A stretch of DNA of 64,000 nt from Rhodocyclaceae bacterium (GCA_023150275.1 JAKLLG010000007.1:103862-167861); one strand, 5' to 3'. Shown: positions 34,822 through 45,132, counted from the first letter of the stretch. Numbers and translations: made by a program. The notes: generated by a model not told the origin, from the letters alone.

Positions 34822-35779
34822 GCGCTGCCCCCGTGAATGCAATGGCGGCGAGAATGCCGATGAGCATGGCCACGATCAGCCACAGCCGCAGCCCGCGACG
34901 CACCAGCGTCAGCGCGCGCTGGATGTCGTCGCGCTGCGGTGCGCGTCCTTCGCCGAGCGTCGGGCGCACTTCGAGGTGGCCGTGATAGACCGCCGAGCCG
35001 CCGAGCGCCACCTGCAGCGCACCGGCCCCGGCGGCCATCACCGGGCCGGCGTTGGGGCTGTCCCATTGCGGCGCCTGCGCGCGCCAGCAGGCGAGTGCGC
35101 GGCGGGTGTTGCCGAGCAGCGCGTAGGTCAGCGCGGTGAGCCGCGCCGGCAGGTAGTTGAGCAGGTCGTCGAAGCGCGCGGCGGCAGCGCCAAAATTCAG
35201 GAAGCGCTCGTTGCGGTAGCCCCACATCGCGTCGAGCGTGTTGGCAAGCCGGAAGAGCAGCGCGCCGGGGCCGCCGAATATGAGGAACCAGAACAGCGCG
35301 CCGAACACGGCATCGTTGCCGTTTTCGAGGAGCGATTCGACGCTGGCCCGGGCGACGCCTTCCTCGTCGAGCGCCGACGTATCGCGCGAGACCATCCAGC
35401 CGACGTGCTCGCGTGCGGCGGCGAGATTACCGGTCGCGAGATCTTCGGCGACCCGCTCGCCATGTTCCTCCAGCGCGCGGCCGCCAAGCGCGAAGCACAG
35501 CAGCAGCGGGTGCAGCAGCCAGCCGAGCGGCAGGCCGGAGAGCAGGAAGGCGAGCGCCACCGGCGGCAGCACCAGCAGGCTCCAGCCGAGCAGGCCGCGC
35601 ATGCGGGCCGCGACCTCGCTGCCGCTGCCGGGCTTGCGGTTGAGCGCGCGCTCGATACGTTCGGCGACGCGGCCGAAGCCGACCAGCGGATGCCAGCGCT
35701 TGGGCTCGCCGAGCAGGCGATCGAGCGTGGCGCCAGCCATGGCGAAGAGGGGCAGCAGGAGCGGGGCGGGAAGCGGCAC
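34814..35779 (-). CDS. cbiB: Adenosylcobinamide-phosphate synthase (CbiB/CobD)
   Basis: CbiB attaches aminopropanol phosphate, the CobC product, to adenosylcobyric acid in the membrane. The protein has 321 residues and several membrane helices. Landmarks are [95 protein letters not shown] and [19 protein letters not shown]. The first candidate start is GTG at 35779, without a good ribosome site. ATG at 35740 is an alternative. It is first in cbiB-cobC-btuF. I looked for a cobalamin riboswitch upstream and saw none. Confidence 0.92.
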   Translation of the reverse strand: MPLPAPLLLPLFAMAGATLDRLLGEPKRWHPLVGFGRVAERIERALNRKPGSGSEVAARMRGLLGWSLLVLPPVALAFLLSGLPLGWLLHPLLLCFALGGRALEEHGERVAEDLATGNLAAAREHVGWMVSRDTSALDEEGVARASVESLLENGNDAVFGALFWFLIFGGPGALLFRLANTLDAMWGYRNERFLNFGAAAARFDDLLNYLPARLTALTYALLGNTRRALACWRAQAPQWDSPNAGPVMAAGAGALQVALGGSAVYHGHLEVRPTLGEGRAPQRDDIQRALTLVRRGLRLWLIVAMLIGILAAIAFTGAARA

Positions 35780-35931
35780 GGAGCGGGGGGCGGCAGCGTG
35801 GATAGAGGCCGCATTTTACCGCCCCCGTGGCGGTGCGGTGCCCGGTGTGTGTGTCGGCGCGCCTATTGGGATGGGCCGATGGCGTGTCACCCGTCCGTGC
35901 ATGACGAGTGTGCGCCCCGGCCGCCACGGCC

Positions 35932-36567
35932 TCAGCCGGTGCCGAGTGCGCGCTGGTTGGAGAGGAAAACGTTATCGACGGGCAGCGCCTCGCCGCTGGC
36001 CAGTGCCGCCAGCCAGTCGTCGGTGCTGGCCACGGCGGCGAAGCCGGTGTGCATCACCACCGTGAACACGCGGTGGATTTCCTCGGCGCTCGCCGCGCCG
36101 ATGGCGTTGCGGTAGGGCAGCGAGCCGCTCGCATCGTGCAGCAACTCGACCTTCCAGCCTTCGTGGTGCGCCTGGCGCACGGTGGAGTCGTCGCAGTTGT
36201 GGGTCATGTAGCCGATCACGGTCAGCGTGTCGATGCCGCGTTCGCGCAGCCAGCCGGCGAGCGGGGTGCCAGTGAGCGCGCTGGCGACGTTTTTCTCGAC
36301 AAGCAGGTCGCGCGGTCGGCGCGCAATCTCCGGGTGCAGTTCGGCACTGTCGCTGCCGCGCGCGAAGACTGGCGCACCGGCCGGGAAGAGGTGCTGTACG
36401 ACAACGACGGGAATGCCGGCCGCCGCCGCGGCATCCATCGCGCGGCCGATGTTGGGCAGGCTGGTGTGCACGCCCGGGTACTCGATGCGCAGCTTGCCGC
36501 TGAAGTATTCGTTCTGCACGTCGATGACGATCAGGGCGCGCTTGGGGGTGCTGACGGGCTGGCTCAT
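35932..36567 (-). CDS. Isochorismatase-like cysteine hydrolase
   Basis: The protein is 211 residues. The catalytic triad of the family is visible: D16 in [16 protein letters not shown]92 in [15 protein letters not shown], and C125 in [20 protein letters not shown]. The family cleaves amides or vinyl ethers, for instance nicotinamide and N-carbamoyl compounds. The substrate cannot be read here. It is divergent, over 115 bp, from an AraC regulator of the GlxA/FtrA type. Such pairs are common, and the regulator probably controls it. Confidence 0.88.
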   Translation of the reverse strand: MSQPVSTPKRALIVIDVQNEYFSGKLRIEYPGVHTSLPNIGRAMDAAAAAGIPVVVVQHLFPAGAPVFARGSDSAELHPEIARRPRDLLVEKNVASALTGTPLAGWLRERGIDTLTVIGYMTHNCDDSTVRQAHHEGWKVELLHDASGSLPYRNAIGAASAEEIHRVFTVVMHTGFAAVASTDDWLAALASGEALPVDNVFLSNQRALGTG

Positions 36568-36682
36568 GGTGCTTTCTCCTTAGGGTTGATGGCGGCATTG
36601 TGGTGCCGGCCAGCGCCGCAGCGAAGTGACCCGATCGACAATATTCGTTAATATCGGGCCAAGTCTTCTCCGGGAGCCGGCC

Positions 36683-37648
36683 ATGCCCCGCCACCCTGCC
36701 TCGCCACCGAAAGTGGCCGTCGTCGCCTTCAACGGCATCAGCAGTTTCCATCTCTCGGTGCCCTGCGTCGTCTTCGGCGAATCGTTTCCCGGCACGCCGC
36801 GCTTCGCGCTGACGGTATGCAGCTGGGAGCGCGGCCCGCTCGCCACCACGAGCGGCTTCGACATTCGCATCAGGCACTCGCTGGCGGCGCTGGACGAGGC
36901 GGACATCGTCGTCGTGCCGAGCTGGCGCAACCCCGACGAAGCCGTACCACCGGCGCTGTGCAGGGCGCTGCGGGCCGCCCATGCGCGCGGTGCGCAGGTG
37001 GTCGGGTTGTGTCTCGGCGCCTACGCGCTGGCTGAGGCCGGCCTGCTCGACGGCCGCCGGGCGACGACGCACTGGGCCTTCGCCGCGCACTTCGCGCGGC
37101 GCTATCCGCGGGTAAGCGTCGAACCGGAAATGCTGTACGTGGACGACGGCCCCCTGCTCACCTCGGCCGGCACCGCCGCCGGGCTGGATTGCTGCCTGCA
37201 CCTGATCCGCGAACGCTACGGCGCGGAGAGCGCCAACACGCTGGCGCGGATGCTGGTCACGCCGCCGCATCGCCAGGGCGGGCAGGCGCAGTACATCGAC
37301 CATCCGCTGCCGGCGACGCCACGCGATTCGCGGCTGGCCGAGCTGCTCGCCTGGGTGCGCGAACACCTCGCCGAAGCGCACAGTCTGGACAGCCTGGCCG
37401 ACAAGGCGCTGATGAGCCGGCGCACCTTCACTCGCCATTTCCGCCAGCTCACCGGCGCCACCGTCAGCCAGTGGCTGCTGGCCGAGCGCCTGGCACTGAC
37501 GCAGCGGCTGCTGGAAGGCACCGACCATCCGGTCGAACGGATCGCGCAACTGGCGGGGATGGGCTCGCCGGAATCGCTGCGCCATCACTTCCGGCAGGCG
37601 CTGGGGGTGTCGCCCAGCGCCTGGCGAAAGACCTTCCGGGGCGCCTGA
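36683..37648 (+). CDS. GlxA/FtrA-type AraC regulator (DJ-1/PfpI domain plus HTH)
   Basis: The protein is 321 residues from the ATG at 36683, which has GGGAG seven bases upstream. The N-terminal DJ-1/PfpI-like domain covers about 10-190 (KVAVVAFNGISSFHLSVPCV, ADIVVVPSWRNPDEAVPPAL, VVGLCLGAYALAEAGLLDGR with the usual Cys elbow, TTHWAFAAHFARRYPRV). The C-terminal AraC double HTH is LADKALMSRRTFTRHFRQLT, then RIAQLAGMGSPESLRHHFRQ. The family senses amino-acid or amine derivatives. Its likely target is the adjacent divergent cysteine hydrolase. Confidence 0.9.
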   Translation: MPRHPASPPKVAVVAFNGISSFHLSVPCVVFGESFPGTPRFALTVCSWERGPLATTSGFDIRIRHSLAALDEADIVVVPSWRNPDEAVPPALCRALRAAHARGAQVVGLCLGAYALAEAGLLDGRRATTHWAFAAHFARRYPRVSVEPEMLYVDDGPLLTSAGTAAGLDCCLHLIRERYGAESANTLARMLVTPPHRQGGQAQYIDHPLPATPRDSRLAELLAWVREHLAEAHSLDSLADKALMSRRTFTRHFRQLTGATVSQWLLAERLALTQRLLEGTDHPVERIAQLAGMGSPESLRHHFRQALGVSPSAWRKTFRGA

Positions 37649-37705
37649 GGCCGACGATTTCCGAGATAATTGCCCCGTTTCCACTTTGACGTCGCAATCG
37701 CCGCC

Positions 37706-38851
37706 ATGAATGCATCCCGCCTGACCCTGCTCGCCACCTTGCTCTGCGCCGCCGGCTTCGCCCAGGCCGACCTGAAGATCGGCGTGATCGCCTCGTCGAC
37801 CGGCGTCACCGCCGTCGTCGGCATGCCGCAGAAGAACACCGTGGCCCTGCTGCCGGCCGAGATCGGCGGCCAGAAGGTCGAGTACATCGTGCTCGACGAC
37901 GCCTCCGACCCGACCAACGCGGTGACCAACGTGAAGAAGCTGCTCAGCGAACACAAGGTCGATGCACTGATCGGCCCGACGACGACGCCGGCTGCGCTGG
38001 CGATGCTGGACTTCGTCGCCGAGTCGAAGACGCCGCTGATCACCACCGTGGGATCGTCGGCACTGGTGCAGCCGATGGACGACAAGAAGAAGTGGGTGTT
38101 CAAGACGACGCAGAACGACGACCTGATCGCCGAGGCGGTGATCGAGCACATGACGAAGACCGGCGTGAAGACGATCGGCTTCATCGGTTTCAACGATCCC
38201 TACGGCGAGAACTGGTACAAGGTGTTCTCGCCGATGGCCGAGAAGGCCGGCCTGAAGATCATCGCCAACGAGCGCTTCACGCGCACCGACCAGTCGGTGA
38301 CCGGGCAGGCGCTGAAGCTGCTCAGCGCCAGGCCGGATGCGGTGTTCATCGCCGCCACCGGCGGCCCGGCCGTGCTGCCGCAGGCCACGCTGCTCGAGAA
38401 GGGCTACAAGGGCAGGATCTACCAGACGCACGGCGTCGCCACCAACGATTTCATCCGCCTCGGCGGCGCCAGGGTGGAAGGCACGCTGATGGCCGGCGGC
38501 CCGATGCTGGTCGCCGACGGCCTGCCGGCGAACAACCCGATCAAGGCCGTGGCGCAGGGCTACATCAAGGCCTACGAAGCAAAGTACGGGGCCGGCAGCA
38601 CCTCCACCTTCGGCGCCAACACCTTCGACGCCGGCCTGCTGCTCGGCAAGGCGATCCCCGAGGCGCTGAAGAAGGCGAAGCCGGGCACACCGGAGTTTCG
38701 TGCCGCGCTGCGCGATGCGCTGGAGGCGACGAAGGAAGTGGTCGGCGCGCAGGGCGTGTTCACGATGACGCCGCAGAACCATAACGGCATGGATGCGCGG
38801 GCCAGGGTGATGATGACGGTGAAGGGCGGCAAGTGGATGCTGGTGCAATGA
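37706..38851 (+). CDS. Leu/Ile/Val-type ABC transporter periplasmic binding protein
   Basis: The protein is 381 residues. A signal peptide (MNASRLTLLATLLCAAGFAQA) is followed by a type I periplasmic binding fold (peripla_BP_6): LKIGVIASSTGVTAVVGMPQ, VEYIVLDDASDPTNAVTNVK, VDALIGPTTTPAALAMLDFV, KTIGFIGFNDPYGENWYKVF. No LivHMGF transporter genes are near, so it is an orphan or feeds a transporter encoded elsewhere. The ligand is unknown: branched-chain amino acids, amides or aromatic acids are possible. The ATG at 37706 precedes the signal sequence. Confidence 0.9.
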   Translation: MNASRLTLLATLLCAAGFAQADLKIGVIASSTGVTAVVGMPQKNTVALLPAEIGGQKVEYIVLDDASDPTNAVTNVKKLLSEHKVDALIGPTTTPAALAMLDFVAESKTPLITTVGSSALVQPMDDKKKWVFKTTQNDDLIAEAVIEHMTKTGVKTIGFIGFNDPYGENWYKVFSPMAEKAGLKIIANERFTRTDQSVTGQALKLLSARPDAVFIAATGGPAVLPQATLLEKGYKGRIYQTHGVATNDFIRLGGARVEGTLMAGGPMLVADGLPANNPIKAVAQGYIKAYEAKYGAGSTSTFGANTFDAGLLLGKAIPEALKKAKPGTPEFRAALRDALEATKEVVGAQGVFTMTPQNHNGMDARARVMMTVKGGKWMLVQ

Positions 38852-38891
38852 GGAATGCAGGCCGGAAGAAAGCGCTCGCGGGGCGGCAGGA

Positions 38892-39140
38892 ATGAGCGGT
38901 TTCGAGAACTACCGGAACGAACTCGCCGAAATCGACCATGAAATCGTCCACTACGCGGCGTTGTGCGGCGTGGATCTGAGCGACCGCGCCGCAATCAAGG
39001 CCTGCATTGCGCAGCCGCACGACGATTGGGCGCACGACAAGGCACGCGAGACGCTGCGTGGCCTGCTCATCCTGCGCGTCAAGATCGAGGAGGAGATGCT
39101 GGGACTGGGTCAGCAGCCGCCGGAACTGGCAGGTTGGTGA
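38892..39140 (+). CDS. Small conserved hypothetical protein
   Basis: The protein is 82 residues: acidic, soluble, mostly helical. The N-terminal helix carries YRNELAEIDHEIVHYAALCG, followed by VDLSDRAAIKACIAQP and a last helix RGLLILRVKIEEEMLGLGQQ. No signal or membrane segment is seen. Codon use is typical of the genome, and a purine-rich stretch (GGCAGGA) directly precedes the ATG, which supports coding. It lies 40 bp after the binding-protein gene and might be co-transcribed. The function is unknown. Confidence 0.7.
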   Translation: MSGFENYRNELAEIDHEIVHYAALCGVDLSDRAAIKACIAQPHDDWAHDKARETLRGLLILRVKIEEEMLGLGQQPPELAGW

Positions 39141-39262
39141 GCATTCACGTTTGGTGTGGGTTTGACGGCCTGCAACTGGCGCCGCGGCGTCCCTGCCGCT
39201 AGAATCCCAAGCTCATCAACGCCAAGGCCGCGCGCGAACAGTCGTGACGGGCGGCCCTTTTC

Positions 39263-40582
39263 ATGGACATAGTCCTGCTGCTGTTGCTCATTGCCATCAA
39301 CGCCGCCTTCGCCATGTCGGAAATGGCGGTCGTCTCATCCCGCAAGTCAAAGCTGCAGAGCCTCGCCGAAGACGGCAGCATCGGTGCCGATGCCGCGCTC
39401 GAACTGCACCAGAACCCCTCCCGCTTCCTTTCCACCATCCAGGTCGGCATCACCAGCGTCGGCATCCTTTCCGGCGCCATTGGCGAAGCGGTGCTCGCCG
39501 ATCCGCTGACCGAGTGGCTGAAGCACGTGCCGCTGCTCGAACCCTATGCCCGCGGCGTTGCCTTGACGATCACCGTGATCGGGCTCACCTATTTCTCGGT
39601 CGTGGTTGGCGAACTGGTGCCCAAGCAGCTGGCCTTGTTGGCGCCGGAGGGCATTGCCTCGCTGATCGCACGCCCGATGATGCTGCTGTCCAGCATTGCG
39701 CACCCGCTGGTCGCCCTGTTCTCGACCTCGTCCAATCTCGTGCTGCGCGTGTTCGGCGCCCGCCGCAAGGATGAACCGCCGGTCACCGACGACGAGATCA
39801 AGGTGCTGATGGAGCAGGGGGCCGAGGCCGGCATCTTCCACGAGAGCGAGCAGGCCATTGTTTCCAACGTGCTGCGCCTCGACGAGCAGCCGATCGCGGC
39901 GATCATGACGCCGCGCCGCGACATGTGCGTGATCGACCTCGACGATGGCGACGAGGCGATGCGCCTGCAGATCGTCGAGAGCGAGTACTCGCGCCTGGTG
40001 GTCTGCCGCGACGGGCTGGAGCACATTCTCGGCGTACTGCAGAAGGGCGATCTGCTCAAGCGGGCCGTGGCCGGGCAACCGATCTCGGTGGCCGACGTCG
40101 AGGCCGTTCTGCATCCGCCGCTCTACGTGCCGGAATCGGTGTCGACGACCCAACTGCTGGAAAATTTCCGCCGTGCCCGCCTGCAGTTCGCGCTGATCGT
40201 CGATGAGTACGGCGAGGTCGAAGGACTGGTCACACTGACCGACGTGCTCTCGTCCATCGTCGGCGAACTGATCGAGCCGGAGGCCCCGGAAGACCGTGAC
40301 ATCATCCGCCGCGAGGATGGCTCTTGGCTGGTCGATGGCGATGTCGGCATCGAGCGCCTCAAGTCGCAGCTGGAAATCAGCGAGGATTTGCCGGGCGAGG
40401 AAGAGAACAATTTCCACACGCTGGGCGGTTTCGTGATGCACGTGCTCGGCCGCATTCCGCAGCCGGCCGACAATTTCAGCGCAGCCGGCCATCGCTTCGA
40501 GGTGATGGACATGGATCGCAACCGGGTCGACAAGGTCCTGATCAGCGCGGCGCCGGAAGCCGGGGCTGTCGGCGAGGCCTGA
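39263..40582 (+). CDS. CNNM/CorC-family (HlyC/CorC) membrane protein with CBS pair
   Basis: The protein is 439 residues. An N-terminal CNNM (DUF21) domain with three to four membrane helices (about 1-175: LLLLLIAINAAFAMSEMAVV, TIQVGITSVGILSGAIGEAV, LTYFSVVVGELVPKQLAL) is followed by two CBS domains (about 205-330: IMTPRRDMCVIDLDDGDEAM, LIVDEYGEVEGLVTLTDVLS) and a C-terminal CorC/HlyC transporter-associated domain (FHTLGGFVMHVLGRIP). Related proteins act in Mg2+ efflux or homeostasis. The old name hemolysin is misleading. It is convergent with plsB, with three bases between the stops. Confidence 0.92.
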   Translation: MDIVLLLLLIAINAAFAMSEMAVVSSRKSKLQSLAEDGSIGADAALELHQNPSRFLSTIQVGITSVGILSGAIGEAVLADPLTEWLKHVPLLEPYARGVALTITVIGLTYFSVVVGELVPKQLALLAPEGIASLIARPMMLLSSIAHPLVALFSTSSNLVLRVFGARRKDEPPVTDDEIKVLMEQGAEAGIFHESEQAIVSNVLRLDEQPIAAIMTPRRDMCVIDLDDGDEAMRLQIVESEYSRLVVCRDGLEHILGVLQKGDLLKRAVAGQPISVADVEAVLHPPLYVPESVSTTQLLENFRRARLQFALIVDEYGEVEGLVTLTDVLSSIVGELIEPEAPEDRDIIRREDGSWLVDGDVGIERLKSQLEISEDLPGEEENNFHTLGGFVMHVLGRIPQPADNFSAAGHRFEVMDMDRNRVDKVLISAAPEAGAVGEA

Positions 40583-40585
40583 TTC

Positions 40586-43039
40586 TTAGTCGCCAGCCAG
40601 CGGCGGCATTGCCGCCATGCGCCGCACCGCCTGCCGCACTTCTGCCGGCAGCACCAGTTCCGCATAAGCCAGCGGTTCGACGAGATGCTCGCCGAACTGC
40701 AGCATGCCCGCCGTATCCTCGCGCAGCAGTTCGGCATCGAGCAGGTTGTTCACCAGCATCGCGAACACCGAACGGTCGGTGACTTCGGCGGCGCTGAAGC
40801 CGCCGAGCAGCGACAGCCGCTGCGCGAGCAGGTGGCAATCCTCTTCCAGTTGGCGGCGGTTCATCGCGCCGGTACCGCGCTGCTGCAGCAGTGACAGGGC
40901 GAGAAAGTGGCGGCCGAGCGTCGGGCGCAGCGTCTCGCCGATCAGGTGCAGGTCGGCAAAGGCCTGCGAATACGGTTCCGGGGCGAGCAGGCGGTGGCTG
41001 TCATCGCTGTGTCCGAGCAGGCCGCGTTCGGCAAAGACGGTGATGATGCGCCCCATCTCGACCGGCAGTTCGTCGCTCGCGAAACGCAGGAACAGTTCGC
41101 TGCCCATCAGACGCTGGATGCCGCGAACGGCATCGAGCAGGCGCGCCGAATCGACGCTGCGGATGTTGCCGAGCAGGCAGGCGATCAGCGCCGGCAGCGC
41201 GAAGAGATGCAGCACGTTATTGCGGAAATAGCCGAGCAGTGGCACCTGCGCCTCGGGCACGCGCAGCAGGTCGCCGAGCGGGTGCGGAATGCGCTCGACG
41301 ATGCCGAGACGTTCGCCGTGGGCGATGATTTCCGCCGGCGTCTGCGTGCACGGGATGCGGCGCGTTGAATAGGGCGCCGCCAGATCAAGGGCCTGATAGT
41401 GGTCGATCATGCGCTGCAGGCCGGGTACGTCGGCGGTGAAGCGCGGGGTGGCGAGCAGGCCGAGCGCGAGCAGGCTGACCGGGTTGATCACCGCGGCTTC
41501 GTTGATGCGCGTGGCCAGCGCAAGTGCGGCATCGCGGGTCAGTGCGCGCAGCGTCGCATCGTCGCCACCCGCCGTCTCGCGCCAGCCGGGATGGCCGCTG
41601 TCGAGGTAATCGGCGAGCGGCAACGGCGCGCCGAAATTCACATGCACCTTGCCGAACACGCGCCGGATGTGGCGTGCCGCGAGCAGCAGCTGCCACAGCG
41701 ATTCCGCCTGCTTCGGGCGGCCGGCGAGTTCGCGCACGTAGGTGTTGCCCTCGATGATGCGTTCGTAGCCGATATAGACCGGCACAAAGACCAGCGGCCG
41801 TGCATGGCTGCGCACGAAGCTCCTGATCGTCATGCCGAGAATGCCGGCCTTCGGCGCCAGCGTGCGCCCGGTACGGCTGCGCCCGCCCTCGATGAAGTAC
41901 TCGATCGGAAAGCCGCGCGCCAGCATCAGGTGCAGGTATTCATGGAAGACGGCGGCGTAGAGCGGCTCGCCCTTGAAGCTGCGGCGCAGGAAAAAGGCGC
42001 CGCCACGGCGCAGCAGGCCGCCGACGATCGGCATGTCGAGGTTGGCGCCGGCGGCAATGTGCGGTGGCGTCAGCCCGTTCTTGTGGATCAGGTAGGAGAG
42101 CAGCAGGTAGTCGATGTGGCTGCGGTGGCAGGGCACATAGACGATGCCCTGCCCGGGAGCGATGCGCGTCAGGACCTCGAAGTTGTGCACCTCGATGCCG
42201 TCGTAGAGGTGTTCCCAGAGCCAGGAGAGGAACAGCTCCAGTGCGCGGACGACGCCGTAGTTGTAGTCGGAGGCGATTTCATGGGCGAATGCGCGTGCCC
42301 GCGCTTCCGCAGCAGCAGGGGTGATCGCCAGGCGTTCGCCTTCGTCGGCGATGGCCGCACGCACGGGCGCGGCACCGAGGATTGCGTCGACCTGCGTGTT
42401 GCGGTGGGAGAGATCGGGGCCGATCGCCATTTCGCGCTGGCGGCGAAAGTGCACGCGCAGCACGCGCGACACCTTGCGCCGGGCGATGGCCTCCGGCAAG
42501 GGTGCGGCGCCGCCGTGCACCAGTTCGCGCAGCGACAGCGGGGCGCTGAAGCGGACCAGCGTCTGCCGGCCGTGCAGCAACACGGCGAGGAACTGGCGGA
42601 CGACGCCCGAGCCACGCCAGGTTTCGGCAAACAGCGCCTTGAGGATGGATTCCTGCTTGTCCGGTGCGCGCCCCCAAAGGATCAGCACCGGCACCAGTTG
42701 CACGTCGGCGAGCGGGTCGAGCGCCGCTTCGCGGACGAGGCCGGCGAGGAGCGGTGAGATTTCGCTGTCGCCCTGTTGCCGGCGCCGGTTGAGAAAGAAG
42801 AAGGCGCGGTTGGCACGCGCCGCGCCCAGCTGCAGCGGCACGTCGGCCGGCGGCAGACCGGCGGCGCGGCTTTCGTTGAAGAGCACGAGCAGGTTCGTGA
42901 AATGACGATCCTGCAGCACGTAGCAGACCGGTCTTGCCGGGTCGATGCCGGCGGCGCCTTCGGCGAACACCGTGGTGCGCACCCAGGCATAGAGCAGGCG
43001 CCGCGCGAGCGGCACGAACCAGCCGGAAACGTCGAACAA
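40586..43039 (-). CDS. plsB: Glycerol-3-phosphate acyltransferase (TTG start)
   Basis: PlsB catalyses the first acylation in phospholipid synthesis at the inner membrane. The protein has 817 residues. The acyltransferase motifs are block I VYVPCHRSHIDYLLLSY, block II GGAFFLRRSFKGEPLYAAVF, block III YFIEGGRSRTGRTLAPKAG and block IV PLVFVPVYIGYERIIEG. The frame stays open 107 codons further upstream inside the hydrolase gene, but the conserved protein starts at FDVSGWFVPLARRLLYAWV. TTG at 43039, with GGGGGAG just ahead, is the likely start and gives the family length (807 in Escherichia coli). Confidence 0.93.
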   Translation of the reverse strand: MFDVSGWFVPLARRLLYAWVRTTVFAEGAAGIDPARPVCYVLQDRHFTNLLVLFNESRAAGLPPADVPLQLGAARANRAFFFLNRRRQQGDSEISPLLAGLVREAALDPLADVQLVPVLILWGRAPDKQESILKALFAETWRGSGVVRQFLAVLLHGRQTLVRFSAPLSLRELVHGGAAPLPEAIARRKVSRVLRVHFRRQREMAIGPDLSHRNTQVDAILGAAPVRAAIADEGERLAITPAAAEARARAFAHEIASDYNYGVVRALELFLSWLWEHLYDGIEVHNFEVLTRIAPGQGIVYVPCHRSHIDYLLLSYLIHKNGLTPPHIAAGANLDMPIVGGLLRRGGAFFLRRSFKGEPLYAAVFHEYLHLMLARGFPIEYFIEGGRSRTGRTLAPKAGILGMTIRSFVRSHARPLVFVPVYIGYERIIEGNTYVRELAGRPKQAESLWQLLLAARHIRRVFGKVHVNFGAPLPLADYLDSGHPGWRETAGGDDATLRALTRDAALALATRINEAAVINPVSLLALGLLATPRFTADVPGLQRMIDHYQALDLAAPYSTRRIPCTQTPAEIIAHGERLGIVERIPHPLGDLLRVPEAQVPLLGYFRNNVLHLFALPALIACLLGNIRSVDSARLLDAVRGIQRLMGSELFLRFASDELPVEMGRIITVFAERGLLGHSDDSHRLLAPEPYSQAFADLHLIGETLRPTLGRHFLALSLLQQRGTGAMNRRQLEEDCHLLAQRLSLLGGFSAAEVTDRSVFAMLVNNLLDAELLREDTAGMLQFGEHLVEPLAYAELVLPAEVRQAVRRMAAMPPLAGD

Positions 43040-43082
43040 GATGCTCTCCCCCTGTGACCCGTAGCCAGGTAACGAACCGCGA

Positions 43083-43964
43083 TTATCGCCGCATTGCGGT
43101 GTTTTCGGGGTGTGCCTCCGGCTGTGGCAGGTGTGCGCGCAGCCAGGTTGCGGCGGCGGCATCCTGACCGAGAAAGGCGTGCCAGAAGGCGGTGGTGGCG
43201 GCACGCAGAGCCGCGGCGCGTGCCGGATCGGCAGGGCTGCCGGCATCGCCGGCGAGTTCCGGATGCGTGGCGCCTTCCTGCGAGAGCAGCCACTTGTGTG
43301 CCGACGCTGAATGCAGGTAGGGAAGCCAGCGCTCGCGGGCGCTGATGTCGCCGGGGCCAATGCCGGAGTCTAGGCTGCCGGTGAGGTGCAGGCAGGGGAG
43401 CGCGACGCCGGCGAAGCGCTCGCCGAGCGGCAGCAGGCCGCCGCGCGCCGATGGGCTGAACAGGATGGCCGCCGTGACACGCGGGTCGGCGGGAATGTCG
43501 TCCCGTCCGCGGCGTTCTCCGATAACGCGCAGCACGCTGGCGGCGCCAAAGGAATGGCCGGAAAGCCCGATCGGCACGGCACCGTTCTTTGCCGCGCAAT
43601 TGACCGCAAAAAGCAGATCCCGCTGCCGATCGGCAAGCTGGTTTGCATCGACCGCCGTGCGCAGCAGGTGGCGGAGCGCCAGCGGCGAATCCGAGGTGCG
43701 CGCTTCGCCATCGCTGCCGGGGTGCTGCACGGCCGTTGCCGCGATTCCCCAGCTGGCCCAGTGCGTGAGCCAACGTTCGCCGCTGGCGCGCGTGCCGCCG
43801 AGGCCGTGCGAATGAATGATGCGGGCTGCCGGGACGGGATCGCCACCGGCGAGGGCTTGTGGTTGGTAGTGCCGCCAGCGCAGGGTGCGGCCGCGTGCTG
43901 CATCGTGCCATTCGCCCTCGTCGGTGACGACGGCGAACGGACCCGGCGCGGCGAAATCAGCCAT
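43083..43964 (-). CDS. Alpha/beta-hydrolase (dienelactone-hydrolase/acetylhydrolase-like)
   Basis: The protein is 293 residues. An oxyanion strand [20 protein letters not shown] is followed by the nucleophile elbow [20 protein letters not shown] (Ser in GHSFG), [20 protein letters not shown], the acid region [18 protein letters not shown] and the histidine in [13 protein letters not shown]. There is no signal peptide, so it acts in the cytoplasm. The substrate is unknown. The gene overlaps uppP by 8 bp upstream and lies 43 bp before plsB, so it belongs to the envelope-lipid transcript. Confidence 0.82.
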   Translation of the reverse strand: MADFAAPGPFAVVTDEGEWHDAARGRTLRWRHYQPQALAGGDPVPAARIIHSHGLGGTRASGERWLTHWASWGIAATAVQHPGSDGEARTSDSPLALRHLLRTAVDANQLADRQRDLLFAVNCAAKNGAVPIGLSGHSFGAASVLRVIGERRGRDDIPADPRVTAAILFSPSARGGLLPLGERFAGVALPCLHLTGSLDSGIGPGDISARERWLPYLHSASAHKWLLSQEGATHPELAGDAGSPADPARAAALRAATTAFWHAFLGQDAAAATWLRAHLPQPEAHPENTAMRR

Positions 43965-44781
43965 GCGACCAGTTGACGGCGCCGGTCCAAGCGGTGGCCA
44001 GCACGATCAGGCCGAAGACGATGCGATACCACGCGAAGGCGACGAAGGTGTGGTTGGAGACGAACTTAATGAAGCCGCGCACAGCCCACATGGCGGTGAT
44101 GAAGGAGGCGACGAAACCGACGGCGAACACCGGCAGGTCGTCGGCCCTGAGCAGCGCCCAGTTCTTGTAAACGTCGTAGGCGGTGGCCGCGAGCATGGTC
44201 GGAATGGCGAGGAAGAACGAGAACTCGGCGGCAGTGGTGCGCGACAGGCCGAAGAACAGGCCGCCCATGATCGTGGCGCCGGAGCGCGAGGTGCCGGGAA
44301 TCATCGCCAGTGCCTGGGCGAAGCCGACCTTCAGGGCATCGGGCCAGCGCATTTCGTCGACGGTTGTGATGCGCGGGTGGTAGGCGCGCTTTTCCAGATA
44401 AAGAATGATGAAACCACCGACGATCAGCGCGGTGGCGACGGTGATCGGGTTGAAGAGCACGTTCTTGATCGTCGAGTGGAACATCAGTCCGAGCACGGCG
44501 GCGGGCAGGAAACCGATAAAGAGCAGCGTCACGAAGCGCCGCGCGGCCGGATCGCTGCCGAGGCCGCAGGCCACGCGGGTGAGCCGTTCGCGGTAATCCC
44601 AGCAGACGGCGAGGATCGCGGCGAGCTGAATGACGATCTTGAATACCTTGCTGGTTTCGTCGTTGTAGCCGATCAGGTCGCCGACGATGATCAGATGGCC
44701 GGTCGAGGAAACCGGGAGGAATTCGGTGAGCCCCTCGACGATGCCGAGGACGAGGGCTTTCAGAAGGAGGACGGGATCCAC
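43957..44781 (-). CDS. uppP: Undecaprenyl-diphosphatase UppP/BacA (GTG start)
   Basis: UppP removes a phosphate from C55-PP to recycle the lipid carrier of peptidoglycan and O-antigen. The protein has 274 residues and about eight membrane helices. Both signature loops are intact: [20 protein letters not shown] at the N-terminus and [20 protein letters not shown] in the middle. It starts with GTG at 44781. Overexpression gives bacitracin resistance in other species. It lies in the same direction as ykgJ-type and thiC upstream. Confidence 0.93.
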   Translation of the reverse strand: MDPVLLLKALVLGIVEGLTEFLPVSSTGHLIIVGDLIGYNDETSKVFKIVIQLAAILAVCWDYRERLTRVACGLGSDPAARRFVTLLFIGFLPAAVLGLMFHSTIKNVLFNPITVATALIVGGFIILYLEKRAYHPRITTVDEMRWPDALKVGFAQALAMIPGTSRSGATIMGGLFFGLSRTTAAEFSFFLAIPTMLAATAYDVYKNWALLRADDLPVFAVGFVASFITAMWAVRGFIKFVSNHTFVAFAWYRIVFGLIVLATAWTGAVNWSHG

Positions 44782-44829
44782 GAGGTGCAGGCTTTCGGGC
44801 GGAAAGGCCCGGATTCTATCACCGAGGTA

Positions 44830-45132
44830 TTACGACGACATTGAAGGAGCTGGGGGCGGGGCTGCCTGCGGGGCTGCAGGCGGAGTGGTCGCAATCTCCA
44901 GCGCGCCCAGCCAGTGCAGCGCCTGCTCGCGCGAGTCGCCGCACATTTCTGCAGAGGGCTGCAGCCCTCCGCAGCAGGCCGGCCGCTCCGGCCGCCCCCA
45001 GAGTCCGCAGCGCAGGTCGGCGGTCAGGTTGGCGCAGGGTGTGCCGGCCGGCTTGCCCTGCGGATGCCCCGGCATCGGTGTGGCGATCGACGGGGCGATG
45101 CAGCACGCGCCGCAGCCGGGGCGGCAGTCCAC
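44830..45132 (-). CDS. YkgJ-family zinc/iron-chelating Cys-cluster protein (GTG start)
   Basis: This 100-residue protein matches the small YkgJ-type family: DCRPGCGACCIAPSIATPMP, GHPQGKPAGTPCANL, DLRCGLWGRPERPACCGGLQ, PSAEMCGDSREQALHWLGAL. The eight conserved cysteines (C-x3-C-x2-CC at the start) suit metal or Fe-S binding. The function is unknown. It starts with GTG at 45132, one base after the thiC stop, so it is translated with thiC and could fall under the same TPP control. The tail is a Pro/Ala-rich extension. Confidence 0.85.
   Translation of the reverse strand: MDCRPGCGACCIAPSIATPMPGHPQGKPAGTPCANLTADLRCGLWGRPERPACCGGLQPSAEMCGDSREQALHWLGALEIATTPPAAPQAAPPPAPSMSS

Noticed and set aside
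35780..35931. Cobalamin riboswitch ahead of cbiB
   Set aside because: No B12-box or GCCACTG-type core on the minus strand; only GC-rich filler and a TG repeat.
35972..38848. A 958-codon open frame on the minus strand opposite the AraC regulator and the binding protein
   Set aside because: It runs antisense through three genes with clear family motifs and is of low-complexity composition, as expected of an antisense frame in high-GC DNA.
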